NCBI GenBank assembly: GCA_905234865.1
Contig: CAJOJE010000010.1
Location: forward strand, 1-64,000
Direction: 5' to 3'
DNA from: Candidatus Gastranaerophilales bacterium
GTDB taxonomy: Bacteria; Cyanobacteriota; Vampirovibrionia; Gastranaerophilales; Gastranaerophilaceae
Length of the DNA: 64,000 nucleotides
Of this stretch, positions 39,944 to 47,596 are shown one piece after another; the first letter of the stretch is position 1; the number at the start of each line of letters is the position of its first letter. The position numbers were made by a program, and so were the translations under genes. The notes under the pieces are model-generated. The model saw only the letters and a list, made by a program, of their open reading frames with translations, ran no database searches and had not been told where the DNA came from.

Positions 39944-40400
39944 TATTTTCCTTTTCTTCCGCTTCTTTTGTTTCTCTTTGGCGCATGAAGTGTTTTTGGG
40001 AACCTACTTCATTCATATTTTTTAATTCAAGCATTTTTTCTTCATAGAGATATTCTTCTTTTTTATGTTCTTTATGTTTTTCTAAAACGTTTACTTTTTG
40101 TTCCTTTTCAATCAGAATTTGTTTTTCCAGTTCAAGTTTTTTAAGCGCTTCTTGCTTTTCAACTTCAAGCTGTTCGCCTGTTTCATAAAGATGTTTTAAG
40201 AATTTATCAAACCCGTCGTACATTCTGGGGTCTGACTTTCTCATATTATTTCTTGTATCAATAATGCTTTGATTGTTTTGAGCTATCTTCATTTCAACCG
40301 CTATAACGGCATTTTGAGCTTCTCTTACGACTTTTAGCTGGTCTTCTTTTTCTCTTATTCTGATTTCTAAGAATTTTTGAAGTCTGTATCTAAAAGGCAT
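39936..40400 (-). CDS. FliJ-like flagellar export chaperone
   Basis: The 154 residues are almost entirely coiled coil and begin with FRYRLQKFLEIRIREKEDQL, the FliJ N-terminal pattern (F-x-RLQ-x-L-E-x-R). FliJ binds the FliH-FliI export ATPase and escorts substrates. It overlaps the FliK-like gene by eight bases and is first in the operon. FliI and FliH are not in the window. Coiled-coil proteins are easily over-called, but the start motif and neighbours agree. Confidence 0.7.
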   Translation of the reverse strand: MPFRYRLQKFLEIRIREKEDQLKVVREAQNAVIAVEMKIAQNNQSIIDTRNNMRKSDPRMYDGFDKFLKHLYETGEQLEVEKQEALKKLELEKQILIEKEQKVNVLEKHKEHKKEEYLYEEKMLELKNMNEVGSQKHFMRQRETKEAEEKENNG

Positions 40401-40846
40401 AAAATAATTCCGATAGTTATATTTATTATTTTACGGCACCTGCCCTTTGATTGTTTAATAAAAATTTAAAAAAAGTCAAAAAATCATACATTAAAATGAG
40501 ATTTTGCATATTTTTCATCTGCCCTCCCCTTTTTTAGGGTTTTGAGGCAGATAAGACATTCCGTTTCACAAAATCAGAAATTTTGTTTCACTTCATTTGC
40601 TCCTCACCTTGGCACATTTCACTCCTTTTAGCCGCTCAATACTACGCCCCCTTTTGCCGAAAATTCAATTTCGTACAAAATGAGTCCTCTTGGAGGAGAA
40701 ATTCCTGAAAGCTTAACTTTTGCACTTCGCTTATTTAAAAATCAATAAAATTTTTCGCCCGTATCAAGGCTTCATAAGCTTAACGGGTGCAGTACGCCAA
40801 AATTGTAGAATAATTGCATTTTCCCCTCCTTTGTACCAGATTTTTC
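40401..40846. other. Intergenic region, 446 bases, with hairpins but no supported gene
   Basis: The part next to the FliJ-like gene is AT-rich and holds TTGACT on the minus strand, a possible weak -35 for the flagellar operon. CTGCC/GGCAG with internal CCC/GGG forms a stem at 40519-40550. ACAAAAT-CAGAA-ATTTTGT (40568-40586) is a hairpin flanked by two GTTTCAC copies. TCCTC/GAGGA makes a short stem near 40684. CCCGT and ACGGG flank 40759-40786. The 40540-40800 part has a more even base composition than its flanks, yet stops break all frames. It may be a decayed gene or a dispersed intergenic element. Confidence 0.5.
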
Positions 40847-41284
40847 ATGATGAAAATATTTGAATTAATTAAAAGTTTTAAATTTCTTGATATTAGAAAA
40901 TATATCAGTATAAATTTATTTTCAGTCGCATTTTATTCCTTTATTGTTTTGATTTATATTTATGCATCGAGCGATTACCCGCCTCCTGTGGAAGTTTCAA
41001 CTTGGGGAGAACCGTATTTTGAATATTCACCCGAGGAAGACAAGATAAATACTAAAATATCAATTTGCGTCGCCACTATGCTACTTTCAACGGTTGCATT
41101 TTTCTATGAATTTTTATCAAGGATTGTGATTGAGTTCATAGTTAAAAAATTTTTTCCTAAATATAAAAATTGGCAATTATTTACGTTTGAAATCCCGAAA
41201 TTTATTACTTTATTTTATTCAATCACTTTATATATCAGTTTTATTACCCTTATTGTATTGTTTATTTCCGCACTTTGCTTCTAA
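40847..41284 (+). CDS. Membrane protein, three predicted helices, unknown
   Basis: The 145 residues from ATG 40847 have hydrophobic segments at about 22-41 (ISINLFSVAFYSFIVLIYIY), 75-92 (ICVATMLLSTVAFFYEF) and 118-143. A Pro-rich loop (DYPPPVEVSTWGEPYFEYSP) lies between the first two. A TTG 33 bases upstream is possible, but neither start has a Shine-Dalgarno site, which lowers confidence. It lies just outside the phage cluster, on the opposite strand and converging with the amidase. No family is recognised. Confidence 0.5.
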   Translation: MMKIFELIKSFKFLDIRKYISINLFSVAFYSFIVLIYIYASSDYPPPVEVSTWGEPYFEYSPEEDKINTKISICVATMLLSTVAFFYEFLSRIVIEFIVKKFFPKYKNWQLFTFEIPKFITLFYSITLYISFITLIVLFISALCF

Positions 41285-41319
41285 ACAGAATCAAAATATG
41301 ACAAAGAAAAATAATAACT

Positions 41320-41811
41320 TCATTTTATTCTCTCCCTATACCAAATAACTTTCCCTCTTATATAATCCCCTATTTGATAGCTTTTAAGTTCGGGTTTATA
41401 GGGGATAAAATTAATGTCGATTTTGCCTTTGCTTGATGTGTTCGGGTTATCAAGCCCGAATTCATAGTGTGTAAAGACGGTATTTTTATTTATTTGAATA
41501 TTATATTTTTTGCACAATTCGGCAACAAGTTTAAACATAGCTTCCATTTGAACTTGTGTTATGGGGCAATCGCCTAAGTCCCACTGCCCCTTAAAATTTC
41601 TCATTCCGCATACTGCAACACCTATGCTTCCCGTATTCCCGCCTCCCGTATGAGCTGCATAACATCCGTCATAACAATTCAGGTTATCTTCGGGTTTATA
41701 TTTTCCTTCTTTTACTTTGCCGTTTTTATCGATTACAAAATGATAATGTTCAAAATCATCATTGTTTGGGAAATAATTTCCCGCCGTCCAATGGATTATA
41801 ATTCGTTTCAT
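41320..41811 (-). CDS. N-acetylmuramoyl-L-alanine amidase (Amidase_2/PGRP fold), phage lysis enzyme
   Basis: The start is set at ATG 41811 with AAGGAGG upstream. The frame continues further but would run through the structured element at 41819-41870. The 163 residues show the zinc histidines in IIIHWTAG (His7) and TVFTHYEFG (His115), and AAHTGGGNTGSIGVAVCGM. It would cut peptidoglycan stems to release particles. It is the last gene of the particle operon, after the XhlA-like gene, as in PBSX where lysis genes end the cluster. No cell-wall binding domain is seen. Confidence 0.9.
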   Translation of the reverse strand: MKRIIIHWTAGNYFPNNDDFEHYHFVIDKNGKVKEGKYKPEDNLNCYDGCYAAHTGGGNTGSIGVAVCGMRNFKGQWDLGDCPITQVQMEAMFKLVAELCKKYNIQINKNTVFTHYEFGLDNPNTSSKGKIDINFIPYKPELKSYQIGDYIRGKVIWYRERIK

Positions 41812-41818
41812 ATTCCTC

Positions 41819-41870
41819 CTTGTGCCGCAGAAAGGAAAACGTTGAGTTTTTCTTTCGAGGTACACTATAA
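41819..41870 (-). promoter_or_regulatory. 52-base structured element, copy A, before the amidase
   Basis: Read on the minus strand, the element starts TTATAGTGTACCTCG and ends CTGCGGCACAAG, identical to copy B at 42532. The ends can pair (TGTACC with GGCACA, one A-C mismatch). The 25-base middle forms AAAG-x-AAAA/TTTT-x-CTTT around a 7-base loop. The element runs directly into the amidase SD, and the TAG stop of the XhlA-like gene lies inside it. A translation control element is likely; a DNA recombination footprint is the alternative. Confidence 0.6.
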
Positions 41871-42134
41871 GTCCTCTTTTCTTCTTGCCTTTAAAATTTC
41901 TTTTATCTCGCCAAACCCTTTTGTCATTTCATCTTTTACGTTTTCAAACTCTTTTAAAACGTGCGTTTGAAATTCTTTATACGCATTTAATTCGACAAAA
42001 CTTTGTTTCATATCGTTTAAGATTTCCCTATGCTTTTTTTCAAGTTCTTCGGGTTTAACAAAGATTTTGTTTTGCCAAATAAAAGCAAGAATAATTATAA
42101 TTATCGGTGCAAATTCAATTATTTTTTCGTCCAT
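41865..42134 (-). CDS. XhlA/holin-like protein: membrane helix plus coiled coil
   Basis: The 89 residues have one hydrophobic N-terminal helix (EFAPIIIIILAFIWQ) and a charged coiled coil to the end. This is the size and neighbourhood of phage lysis accessory proteins such as BhlA or, with inverted order, XhlA. AGGGC precedes the ATG. It lies between a 28-residue membrane peptide and the amidase. It could help the amidase cross the membrane, or be a structural tail component; no catalytic motif is expected. Confidence 0.6.
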   Translation of the reverse strand: MDEKIIEFAPIIIIILAFIWQNKIFVKPEELEKKHREILNDMKQSFVELNAYKEFQTHVLKEFENVKDEMTKGFGEIKEILKARRKEDL

Positions 42135-42175
42135 ATTTAAGCCCTTTTTTGTGTCATTGCGTAAAAACTTCTCTT

Positions 42176-42262
42176 TTAATCTTCTTCATTTTCAGCAACC
42201 CAAAGAGCAAGAAGAAATATGATAAAAGGTGTTAGCAAACTAACTATACAAAGTGTGTTCAT
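42176..42262 (-). CDS. 28-residue membrane peptide in the lysis module
   Basis: The frame MNTLCIVSLLTPFIIFLLAL continues to a short acidic tail, WVAENEED. It is one membrane helix with an acidic end. The ATG at 42262 has CGGAG a few bases upstream. It sits between an attenuator-like hairpin and the XhlA-like gene. The size, charge pattern and place suggest a small holin-like or lysis-control peptide, but no family is recognised. Confidence 0.5.
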   Translation of the reverse strand: MNTLCIVSLLTPFIIFLLALWVAENEED

Positions 42263-42286
42263 TTTAATTCTCCGTTTTAAAAAAAA

Positions 42287-42351
42287 GGGGTCAAAATGCA
42301 AGTTACAACGTCATTTATTAAAAAAGATATTTGACCCCGTATATAGGTCAA
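42287..42351 (-). promoter_or_regulatory. Attenuator-like alternative hairpins before the lysis peptides
   Basis: Minus-strand order is TTGACC (42351-42346), GGGGTCAAA (42338-42330) and TTTGACCCC (42295-42287), then eight T. The first and second can pair over 6 bp. The second and third pair over 9 bp and form a terminator with a 34-base loop. The segment begins 17 bases after the stop of the 48-residue gene. Readthrough would switch on the 28-residue peptide, XhlA-like gene and amidase. Confidence 0.55.
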
Positions 42352-42367
42352 TGGAATGTATGAAAAG

Positions 42368-42514
42368 TTATTTTGCTACAATCCCCACGATATCCTTAAT
42401 ATCTCTTACGAGTTCTTTAAGGTCGTCAAGGATTTCTTTTAATTTCCCCATTGTTTCGGGGGTTTTGATTAATTCTTTTACGATTGCCAAAATTTCTACT
42501 ACATTAATTGCCAT
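42368..42514 (-). CDS. Small helical protein, 48 aa, in the tail-lysis interval
   Basis: The frame starts MAINVVEILAIVKELIKTP and continues with heptad-like leucines (MGKLKEILDDLKELVRDIKD) to the end IVGIVAK. It reads as an amphipathic helix pair. AAGGAGGA lies seven bases before ATG 42514. It follows structured element B and is followed by the attenuator. The function is unknown; small amphipathic proteins at this place in phage clusters include lysis and tail-tip accessory factors. Confidence 0.6.
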   Translation of the reverse strand: MAINVVEILAIVKELIKTPETMGKLKEILDDLKELVRDIKDIVGIVAK

Positions 42515-42531
42515 AATTTAATCCTCCTTTT

Positions 42532-42583
42532 CTTGTGCCGCAGCTTGGCAAATGATGAATTTGACAAGCGAGGTACACTATAA
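42532..42583 (-). promoter_or_regulatory. 52-base structured element, copy B
   Basis: The ends are identical to copy A (TTATAGTGTACCTCG and CTGCGGCACAAG on the minus strand) and the length is equal. The middle differs in sequence but keeps the stem: CTTG-x-CAAAT/ATTTG-x-CAAG around a 5-base loop. It begins two bases after the stop of the DUF4376-like gene and runs into the SD of the 48-residue gene. Confidence 0.6.
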
Positions 42584-42585
42584 AT

Positions 42586-43137
42586 TTATACGTATTCGTA
42601 ATCTATAACTATTCTTTCAACTTCTTCAATCGTGTTTGCGCTTTCGATTTCTTCTTTAATTTGGGCGTTTTTTGTCCAAACGAAAGAATGAAGCCTTGTA
42701 ATTAATGCGCCTATGTTCAATAAATCTTCTTTTGTGCATTCAAGCGCAATATTATCCATACCGTACCATTCAATAACATCTTCATCCCCTAAAGTCGTAA
42801 TAATGGCAAGTAGATTTACCTTTTGGTCGGTATCGGAATCAAACAAAATATTTTTATAACTCACTCCTTGAATTAAGGCAAAATCTCTTTCTTTGTCATT
42901 TTCTTTTATTTTTTCTTCCTTTGCCTTATTTAATTCAATAATGGGATAATCGGGATTTAAAACGGGATACGGAATAACTTCCCCCTCGATTTCCTTTTCG
43001 CCCATTATTTCGTTATTTTCTAAAGCGAATAAAAATAATTCGGTATCGACGATTTGTAAATTCTTATTGTGGTTGTAAAGTACAATAAAATTATTTTTTT
43101 CTTCTTCCGTTATCGGTTTTTTAAGTTCATATACCAT
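42586..43137 (-). CDS. Phage fibre-associated protein, DUF4376-like
   Basis: The 183 residues have a C-terminal part with DEDVIEWYGMDNIALECTKED followed by LLNIGALITRL. This is the pattern of the DUF4376 family found next to phage tail fibres. The N-terminal half is charged with a helix around KAKEEKIKENDKERDFALIQ. SD GGAGG precedes ATG 43137. It lies directly downstream of the fibre gene and may assist fibre assembly or attach to it. Confidence 0.6.
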   Translation of the reverse strand: MVYELKKPITEEEKNNFIVLYNHNKNLQIVDTELFLFALENNEIMGEKEIEGEVIPYPVLNPDYPIIELNKAKEEKIKENDKERDFALIQGVSYKNILFDSDTDQKVNLLAIITTLGDEDVIEWYGMDNIALECTKEDLLNIGALITRLHSFVWTKNAQIKEEIESANTIEEVERIVIDYEYV

Positions 43138-43155
43138 GGTTTACTTCCTCCTTTC

Positions 43156-45141
43156 TTAATTGACATAACCCTGTGCAATCCAATCCGTACCCGTTTGTAC
43201 GCTATTTTCGTGCATTTTAAAAGTAACGCTTGCGGCTGCTTTTGTGTTATAGCCGTTATCAAATATTGAAAAGATACCGTTTCCGACGTTATGATCTATT
43301 GCCCAATGCGGCGCACGATTAAACCCGTAACTTGTATCTTTAAATTCTTTTAAAAACGTTACGGTATAAGCCGTAACGGAGTTTGCCGTTGTCGCCAGAT
43401 ATCCCCATTGAATGCAATAATCGTTAGAATAGAGGATGTAGCCTGAGTTTCCGTTTTTATACGTTTCAACTATATGAACGGTTGAGTTATCGAGTTTTGA
43501 ATTAATTTTTGTTTCAAGTTTTACCTTATTCCCCTCAATCATTCCGTAAATTTCACCCATAGGAAGCGTAAAGTTTTGGTTTTCTTCGTCAAGAGTGTAA
43601 TACGGGGCGCAGCCGTATTGAGTGTACATATCGGATATTCTGTTTCGATAAATCGAATCTACGATTTTACTTCCGGTTTTACTTTCCGTATAAGGAATTT
43701 TAAAACAGGGTCGATAAATAAGGGCGCCGTTAACGTAAATTTTAAAAATATTTAAGTCCATAGAGCCTAAAAGCGGTTGATTACCGAGTATGTTATTACC
43801 TATTTTAAAATACGTTAAATTTGAATATATCGTGCGTTGGGCGGTTGCTTCCCGTTGAAATTCGCCGCCGTTTACCGATAAATAACTTGTTATGGATGTG
43901 CCGTCATATTTAATGTGTACCATATAACCGTCGGCGGTATTTAAAGTTGTTGTTCCTATAACATCCCCCTCCCAAAGGACACCGTCTGCGGAAGAATTAA
44001 AGCACAATTTGTTTAATCCCGAAACAAAAACAACAAGCCCGAAATGTTGTCCATAAGAAGAACCGACGGCAATATTAAAGAGGGTTTGTATGGTGCCGAG
44101 GGTGTTTAATTTGAAAGATATGTAAATATCAAAAGGCTTGGATACATCGTTTACGGGAATCGTTAAATAATTATTCTCGCTAAATCCGCTTGCAATACCG
44201 TCATCCGTAATAACGGGGCTTCCCGTAACCGTATAATCACCCTCTTTTATTACGTCTAAACCTGTTTTATTGCCCGAAAAAACAATTTTACCGTCAGTTT
44301 TTAACATTATTTGTTTAAGGTTAATTGAACCTAAAAACGACTCGTTTAATTGGGCAGTGACAGTACTGTTTCCGAAATTTATATTTGTCGTAACAAGTAG
44401 TTTATTCGCAAGACTTGCACTTGAAAGAAGCGTCCAAGTATTGCCGTTATCGGCTGATATTTTAAAAGATTGAGTTGTTCCGTTATCTTCCAGTTTCAAA
44501 ATATATGAAGTATTTTCGGAAAGATTGTAGGTGAATGAGAAAGTTAATACGGATACACCGTTTGTATCAGCCCAAGCTCCCGCTAATTTACCGTTTCTGA
44601 TTGTTATTGTCTGTGAAACGCATTGCATTATGCGTTGAGCTGTTGTAATATCCGAAGAAGTTTTAAAGAATATTTGAATTTCACAGGTTGAAACGTAAGG
44701 AATTGAATTGTTAATACTTAAATAATTATTCTTGCTAAATCCGCTTACAATCCCGTCATCCGTAATAACGGGACTTCCGACAACGGTAAACTTTGAAAGG
44801 TCAAAAGTGGAATAACGGTAGTTTTTAATGTCGTCGTATATCGTTTGATTATCAAACACAAAACCCGTCTCAAGAGCTTTTGAGTTGTTTAAGATGTCAT
44901 ATTGCATCCCTTGCATATTTTCTAAAATTTCAATTCTTGTTTCATGGTCATCAATATTCAAAGAATTATTATAAATACCGTTTTCTATATGGTTCATATT
45001 CTCTGCATTAACCGGTGTTCCGAGTTCTGTTACATACCCGAAAGCATCGTATATTCGATATGAACCGTCCTCGTTTTGAGAAAAGTCATAAGTTCTTTCC
45101 CTTTCTACGCTTTGGTCTTTCCAATCCGTTTTTTCGTACAT
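43156..45141 (-). CDS. Tail fibre with two LamG-like lectin domains
   Basis: The 661-residue protein starts with a baseplate-proximal section containing YVTELGTPVNAENMNHIENG, common at the start of contractile-phage fibres. Two similar beta-sandwich segments follow, each beginning VxGSPVITDDGIxSGFSxNN. They resemble concanavalin/LamG domains that bind sugars. The C-terminus (about 560-661, FLKEFKDTSYGFNRAPHWAI) looks like a fibre-tip domain. The two units are also similar at the DNA level (44165-44230 and 44717-44785), so the duplication looks recent. It would set the target cell of the particle. Confidence 0.82.
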   Translation of the reverse strand: MYEKTDWKDQSVERERTYDFSQNEDGSYRIYDAFGYVTELGTPVNAENMNHIENGIYNNSLNIDDHETRIEILENMQGMQYDILNNSKALETGFVFDNQTIYDDIKNYRYSTFDLSKFTVVGSPVITDDGIVSGFSKNNYLSINNSIPYVSTCEIQIFFKTSSDITTAQRIMQCVSQTITIRNGKLAGAWADTNGVSVLTFSFTYNLSENTSYILKLEDNGTTQSFKISADNGNTWTLLSSASLANKLLVTTNINFGNSTVTAQLNESFLGSINLKQIMLKTDGKIVFSGNKTGLDVIKEGDYTVTGSPVITDDGIASGFSENNYLTIPVNDVSKPFDIYISFKLNTLGTIQTLFNIAVGSSYGQHFGLVVFVSGLNKLCFNSSADGVLWEGDVIGTTTLNTADGYMVHIKYDGTSITSYLSVNGGEFQREATAQRTIYSNLTYFKIGNNILGNQPLLGSMDLNIFKIYVNGALIYRPCFKIPYTESKTGSKIVDSIYRNRISDMYTQYGCAPYYTLDEENQNFTLPMGEIYGMIEGNKVKLETKINSKLDNSTVHIVETYKNGNSGYILYSNDYCIQWGYLATTANSVTAYTVTFLKEFKDTSYGFNRAPHWAIDHNVGNGIFSIFDNGYNTKAAASVTFKMHENSVQTGTDWIAQGYVN

Positions 45142-45149
45142 TTTTCCTC

Positions 45150-45641
45150 CTATATTATTTTTTCGCTACATCTGAACGTGCCGCACCTTTTTTCGTAAGA
45201 AACAAGCGTAATATTAAAAACAAGGTTAGCAGGCCTTGCATAAAATAAAGCTCTGTATAATTTATCCTCGTAATATTCATCCGTCAGCATTACCGTAAAT
45301 TTATATCTTTCCGCCATATTTGAAATATAGAATTGGGAATTATCGATATTTCTTTTAATAAATCGAACAAGTTCATATCTGTTGAGCTTTCTTTTGCTCA
45401 TCATTTTGTTTAAAACCTGTTTTTTTCGTTCATCCAAAGATAAATTAGCATTGTATTTTATTGAATAATCCGCCTCAAACCTTTTTATGCCTATTTCGCT
45501 GCAAGTAGTGACGCAGCATTCTAAAATTATGTCCGACAGTTTTTTTCTCATTTTATCTATTTCGGGTTCAATCGCTTCAAGAATTTCTTCCGTATACTTC
45601 TCTTGAGCAATAAAACTCGGTAAATTTTCTTTAAGTCCCAT
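45150..45641 (-). CDS. Baseplate protein, XkdU/YmfQ-like (DUF2313)
   Basis: The 163 residues begin MGLKENLPSFIAQEKYTEEI and contain the YSIKYNANLSLDERKKQVL segment typical of Mu gp48/XkdU-type proteins that link the baseplate J protein to the fibre. It lies between the J-like gene (11-base gap) and the fibre gene, as in PBSX. Confidence 0.78.
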   Translation of the reverse strand: MGLKENLPSFIAQEKYTEEILEAIEPEIDKMRKKLSDIILECCVTTCSEIGIKRFEADYSIKYNANLSLDERKKQVLNKMMSKRKLNRYELVRFIKRNIDNSQFYISNMAERYKFTVMLTDEYYEDKLYRALFYARPANLVFNITLVSYEKRCGTFRCSEKII

Positions 45642-45652
45642 AAATCCTCCTT

Positions 45653-46702
45653 TTAAACAAGTGCAATATCGCCTGCGACGGGAATTTGATATTCATTAAC
45701 CAAAACTCCCGAAGTTGAATTATTCAATAAATAATCCGATACATCCAAAACTCCGCCGATTTCAAAAATTAAATTTGAAATATAAAGATAAGAAACAATA
45801 TCGCTTGACAGATTATCAAAGTATTCTTCCATTTTAGAGCGCAAAGAACTCTTTACATATTCGATATTTACACTCTCATCAAGAACAACTGAAGCACTCA
45901 CGTTAATTTCTAAATATTGAAGCGGATATACTTCAACTTTGGCATTTATAATCTGCTCTTTTTCTATTGTTTCTCTTACCTGCTCAATAAGTTCGCTTGA
46001 AACAGGTGCATTTTGAAGTGCGGATATATAAACCCCGACTTTTCCCGCACCGGTTGTAAAAGCATCTTTCACAACGACGTTTTTAACTCCCGATACGGAT
46101 TTTGCCCACATAATATAATCTTTAACGTTTGAATTACAGGCATCATCTTTTAAATACTCAAGTATTCGTTCTCTATAATCTTCGACATTTTCTTCTTCAA
46201 ACCCGTCGTATGCAAAATCGGGATTTGTAATTTGCGCATTCAAAAATCCCGTATAAGATGTGTAAAATTCGTTCAGGCTGTTTGCTTCAATATTTCCGAT
46301 TGTCCCTTTTTCAAGACATATCATTTTTATTGTTGCTTCACCGTTTTCATCGGTTATTGAAGTTTCAAAATTTCTAAAAACTATATTATTTTCGGTTTTT
46401 GCCTTTAATTCGGTTGTGATTATCGTATTAGGCAAAGCCCCCGTTATTTTTGCATAAACAATTGCGCAAGTTGCATTTTTTCTATACACTCCGACTTCTT
46501 CGCCTCTTATTTTTAAATGTTCTTCATCCGCAGTTTTTACAAAAGCATTATCAAGAACAGGCTCAATTAAAGTATCAATTATATTTGCTATTTCATAACT
46601 TACGGAGCCTATAATATCTTGAGATGTTCCTCCCTCAATTTGGGTGGGGGAAGTTGTAAGTCTTGAATTGATACTTGTTTGAATATCTTCTTTTGTGGTC
46701 AT
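45653..46702 (-). CDS. Baseplate wedge protein J (XkdT-like)
   Basis: The 349 residues fit gpJ/XkdT: N-terminal TSPTQIEGGTSQDIIGSVSY, LKIRGEEVGVYRKNATCAIV, KAKTENNIVFRNFET, then EENVEDYRERILEYLKDDAC and VKNVVVKDAFTTGAGKVGVY. These proteins form the wedges that trigger sheath contraction. It lies downstream of the gp25-like gene with a 12-base gap. Length and order match the PBSX family. Confidence 0.92.
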   Translation of the reverse strand: MTTKEDIQTSINSRLTTSPTQIEGGTSQDIIGSVSYEIANIIDTLIEPVLDNAFVKTADEEHLKIRGEEVGVYRKNATCAIVYAKITGALPNTIITTELKAKTENNIVFRNFETSITDENGEATIKMICLEKGTIGNIEANSLNEFYTSYTGFLNAQITNPDFAYDGFEEENVEDYRERILEYLKDDACNSNVKDYIMWAKSVSGVKNVVVKDAFTTGAGKVGVYISALQNAPVSSELIEQVRETIEKEQIINAKVEVYPLQYLEINVSASVVLDESVNIEYVKSSLRSKMEEYFDNLSSDIVSYLYISNLIFEIGGVLDVSDYLLNNSTSGVLVNEYQIPVAGDIALV

Positions 46703-46714
46703 TTTTTCTCCTTA

Positions 46715-47152
46715 TTAATTTTTATAAGTAACGGAATGTTCAAAATCGCCGTAAACGGTAGAAACATTGAATGTTGCGTTCACAAGAGAACCCTTTTTAT
46801 CAAAAGTAAAATCATTAACGCCTTTTATGTAGGGGTTTGACAAAAGGGCTTCTTCTATATACCTTTTCAACTCTGATTTTAGGAGTGAATTTTTTAAACT
46901 CCTTCCGAATAATTTTGTTATTTCGTTTCCATAATCGTTAGAATAAGCCCTGTGCCTGTATCGTGCGGTTTCTACGTTTAAAACTTTTAAAATCCATATT
47001 TTTATTGCATCGTTTTTTGAAACAGTATAGAAATCGCCGTTTTTTACAAGCAATTCCATAGTTTCCAAATTTCTTGCAAGCTCATATATAACGGGTAATT
47101 CCGTTTGTTTTTCGGTATTTTCCGCAGCAGGCGGTATAAAATTAAAACTCAA
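46715..47152 (-). CDS. Baseplate protein, XkdS/gp25-like (DUF2634)
   Basis: The 145 residues contain AIKIWILKVLNVETARYRHR and SYDYGNEI-type spacing (AYSNDYGNEITKLFG), then KRYIEEALLSNPYIKGVNDF. This matches the DUF2634 family (gp25-like lysozyme-fold baseplate initiator of the sheath). It is followed by the J-like gene. A short N-terminal Glu/Lys part is variable. Confidence 0.85.
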   Translation of the reverse strand: MSFNFIPPAAENTEKQTELPVIYELARNLETMELLVKNGDFYTVSKNDAIKIWILKVLNVETARYRHRAYSNDYGNEITKLFGRSLKNSLLKSELKRYIEEALLSNPYIKGVNDFTFDKKGSLVNATFNVSTVYGDFEHSVTYKN

Positions 47153-47167
47153 AGTTTTTTCCTTTCG

Positions 47168-47596
47168 TTAATTGCAAACCGTAACTTTTTGTATAATAAG
47201 ATATTGGTTTGCCCCAAGTTCAAATACGGCAACGCTGTCGCCCTCATTCAAGTTATAAATTGATTGCCAATTTTTAAAAAATAAATAAAACTCTTTTAAA
47301 AAATCAGGGAAACTTCCTTCAATTAACGCTGAAAATTCGGGCGATTTGTACGCCGTTGAATAAATAAAATTTTGTATTGCGGAAATTGTTTCAACGTTTT
47401 GAGAAATCAAAGGAGATATAATCAAAGGATGAACATAAATTGTGTCATGATATGAAGCTCCGATTTCAATGTTGTCATAAGTAAGTATCAAAGGAGAAAC
47501 CGATTTTACCGTACAAATTTTAATACCTTTTGTTTTTTTACCGTTATTAAAATCATCCAGAACATCCAATATTTTATTTGCAAAATTACAGGACAT
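47168..47596 (-). CDS. Baseplate protein, XkdR-like (DUF2577)
   Basis: The 142 residues show KICTVKSVSPLILTYDNIEI near the start and GDSVAVFELGANQYLIIQKV at the end, the DUF2577 pattern of an OB-fold-like tail protein. The middle (about 75-115) is helical and larger than in PBSX. It overlaps the hub gene by 11 bases. It may act as or near the puncturing tip; no separate spike gene is seen. Confidence 0.75.
   Translation of the reverse strand: MSCNFANKILDVLDDFNNGKKTKGIKICTVKSVSPLILTYDNIEIGASYHDTIYVHPLIISPLISQNVETISAIQNFIYSTAYKSPEFSALIEGSFPDFLKEFYLFFKNWQSIYNLNEGDSVAVFELGANQYLIIQKVTVCN

Noticed and set aside
41819-42583. The paired 52-base elements as integron attC sites
   Set aside because: They lack the RYYYAAC/GTTRRRY core sites and no integrase is present; the elements also end at ribosome binding sites.
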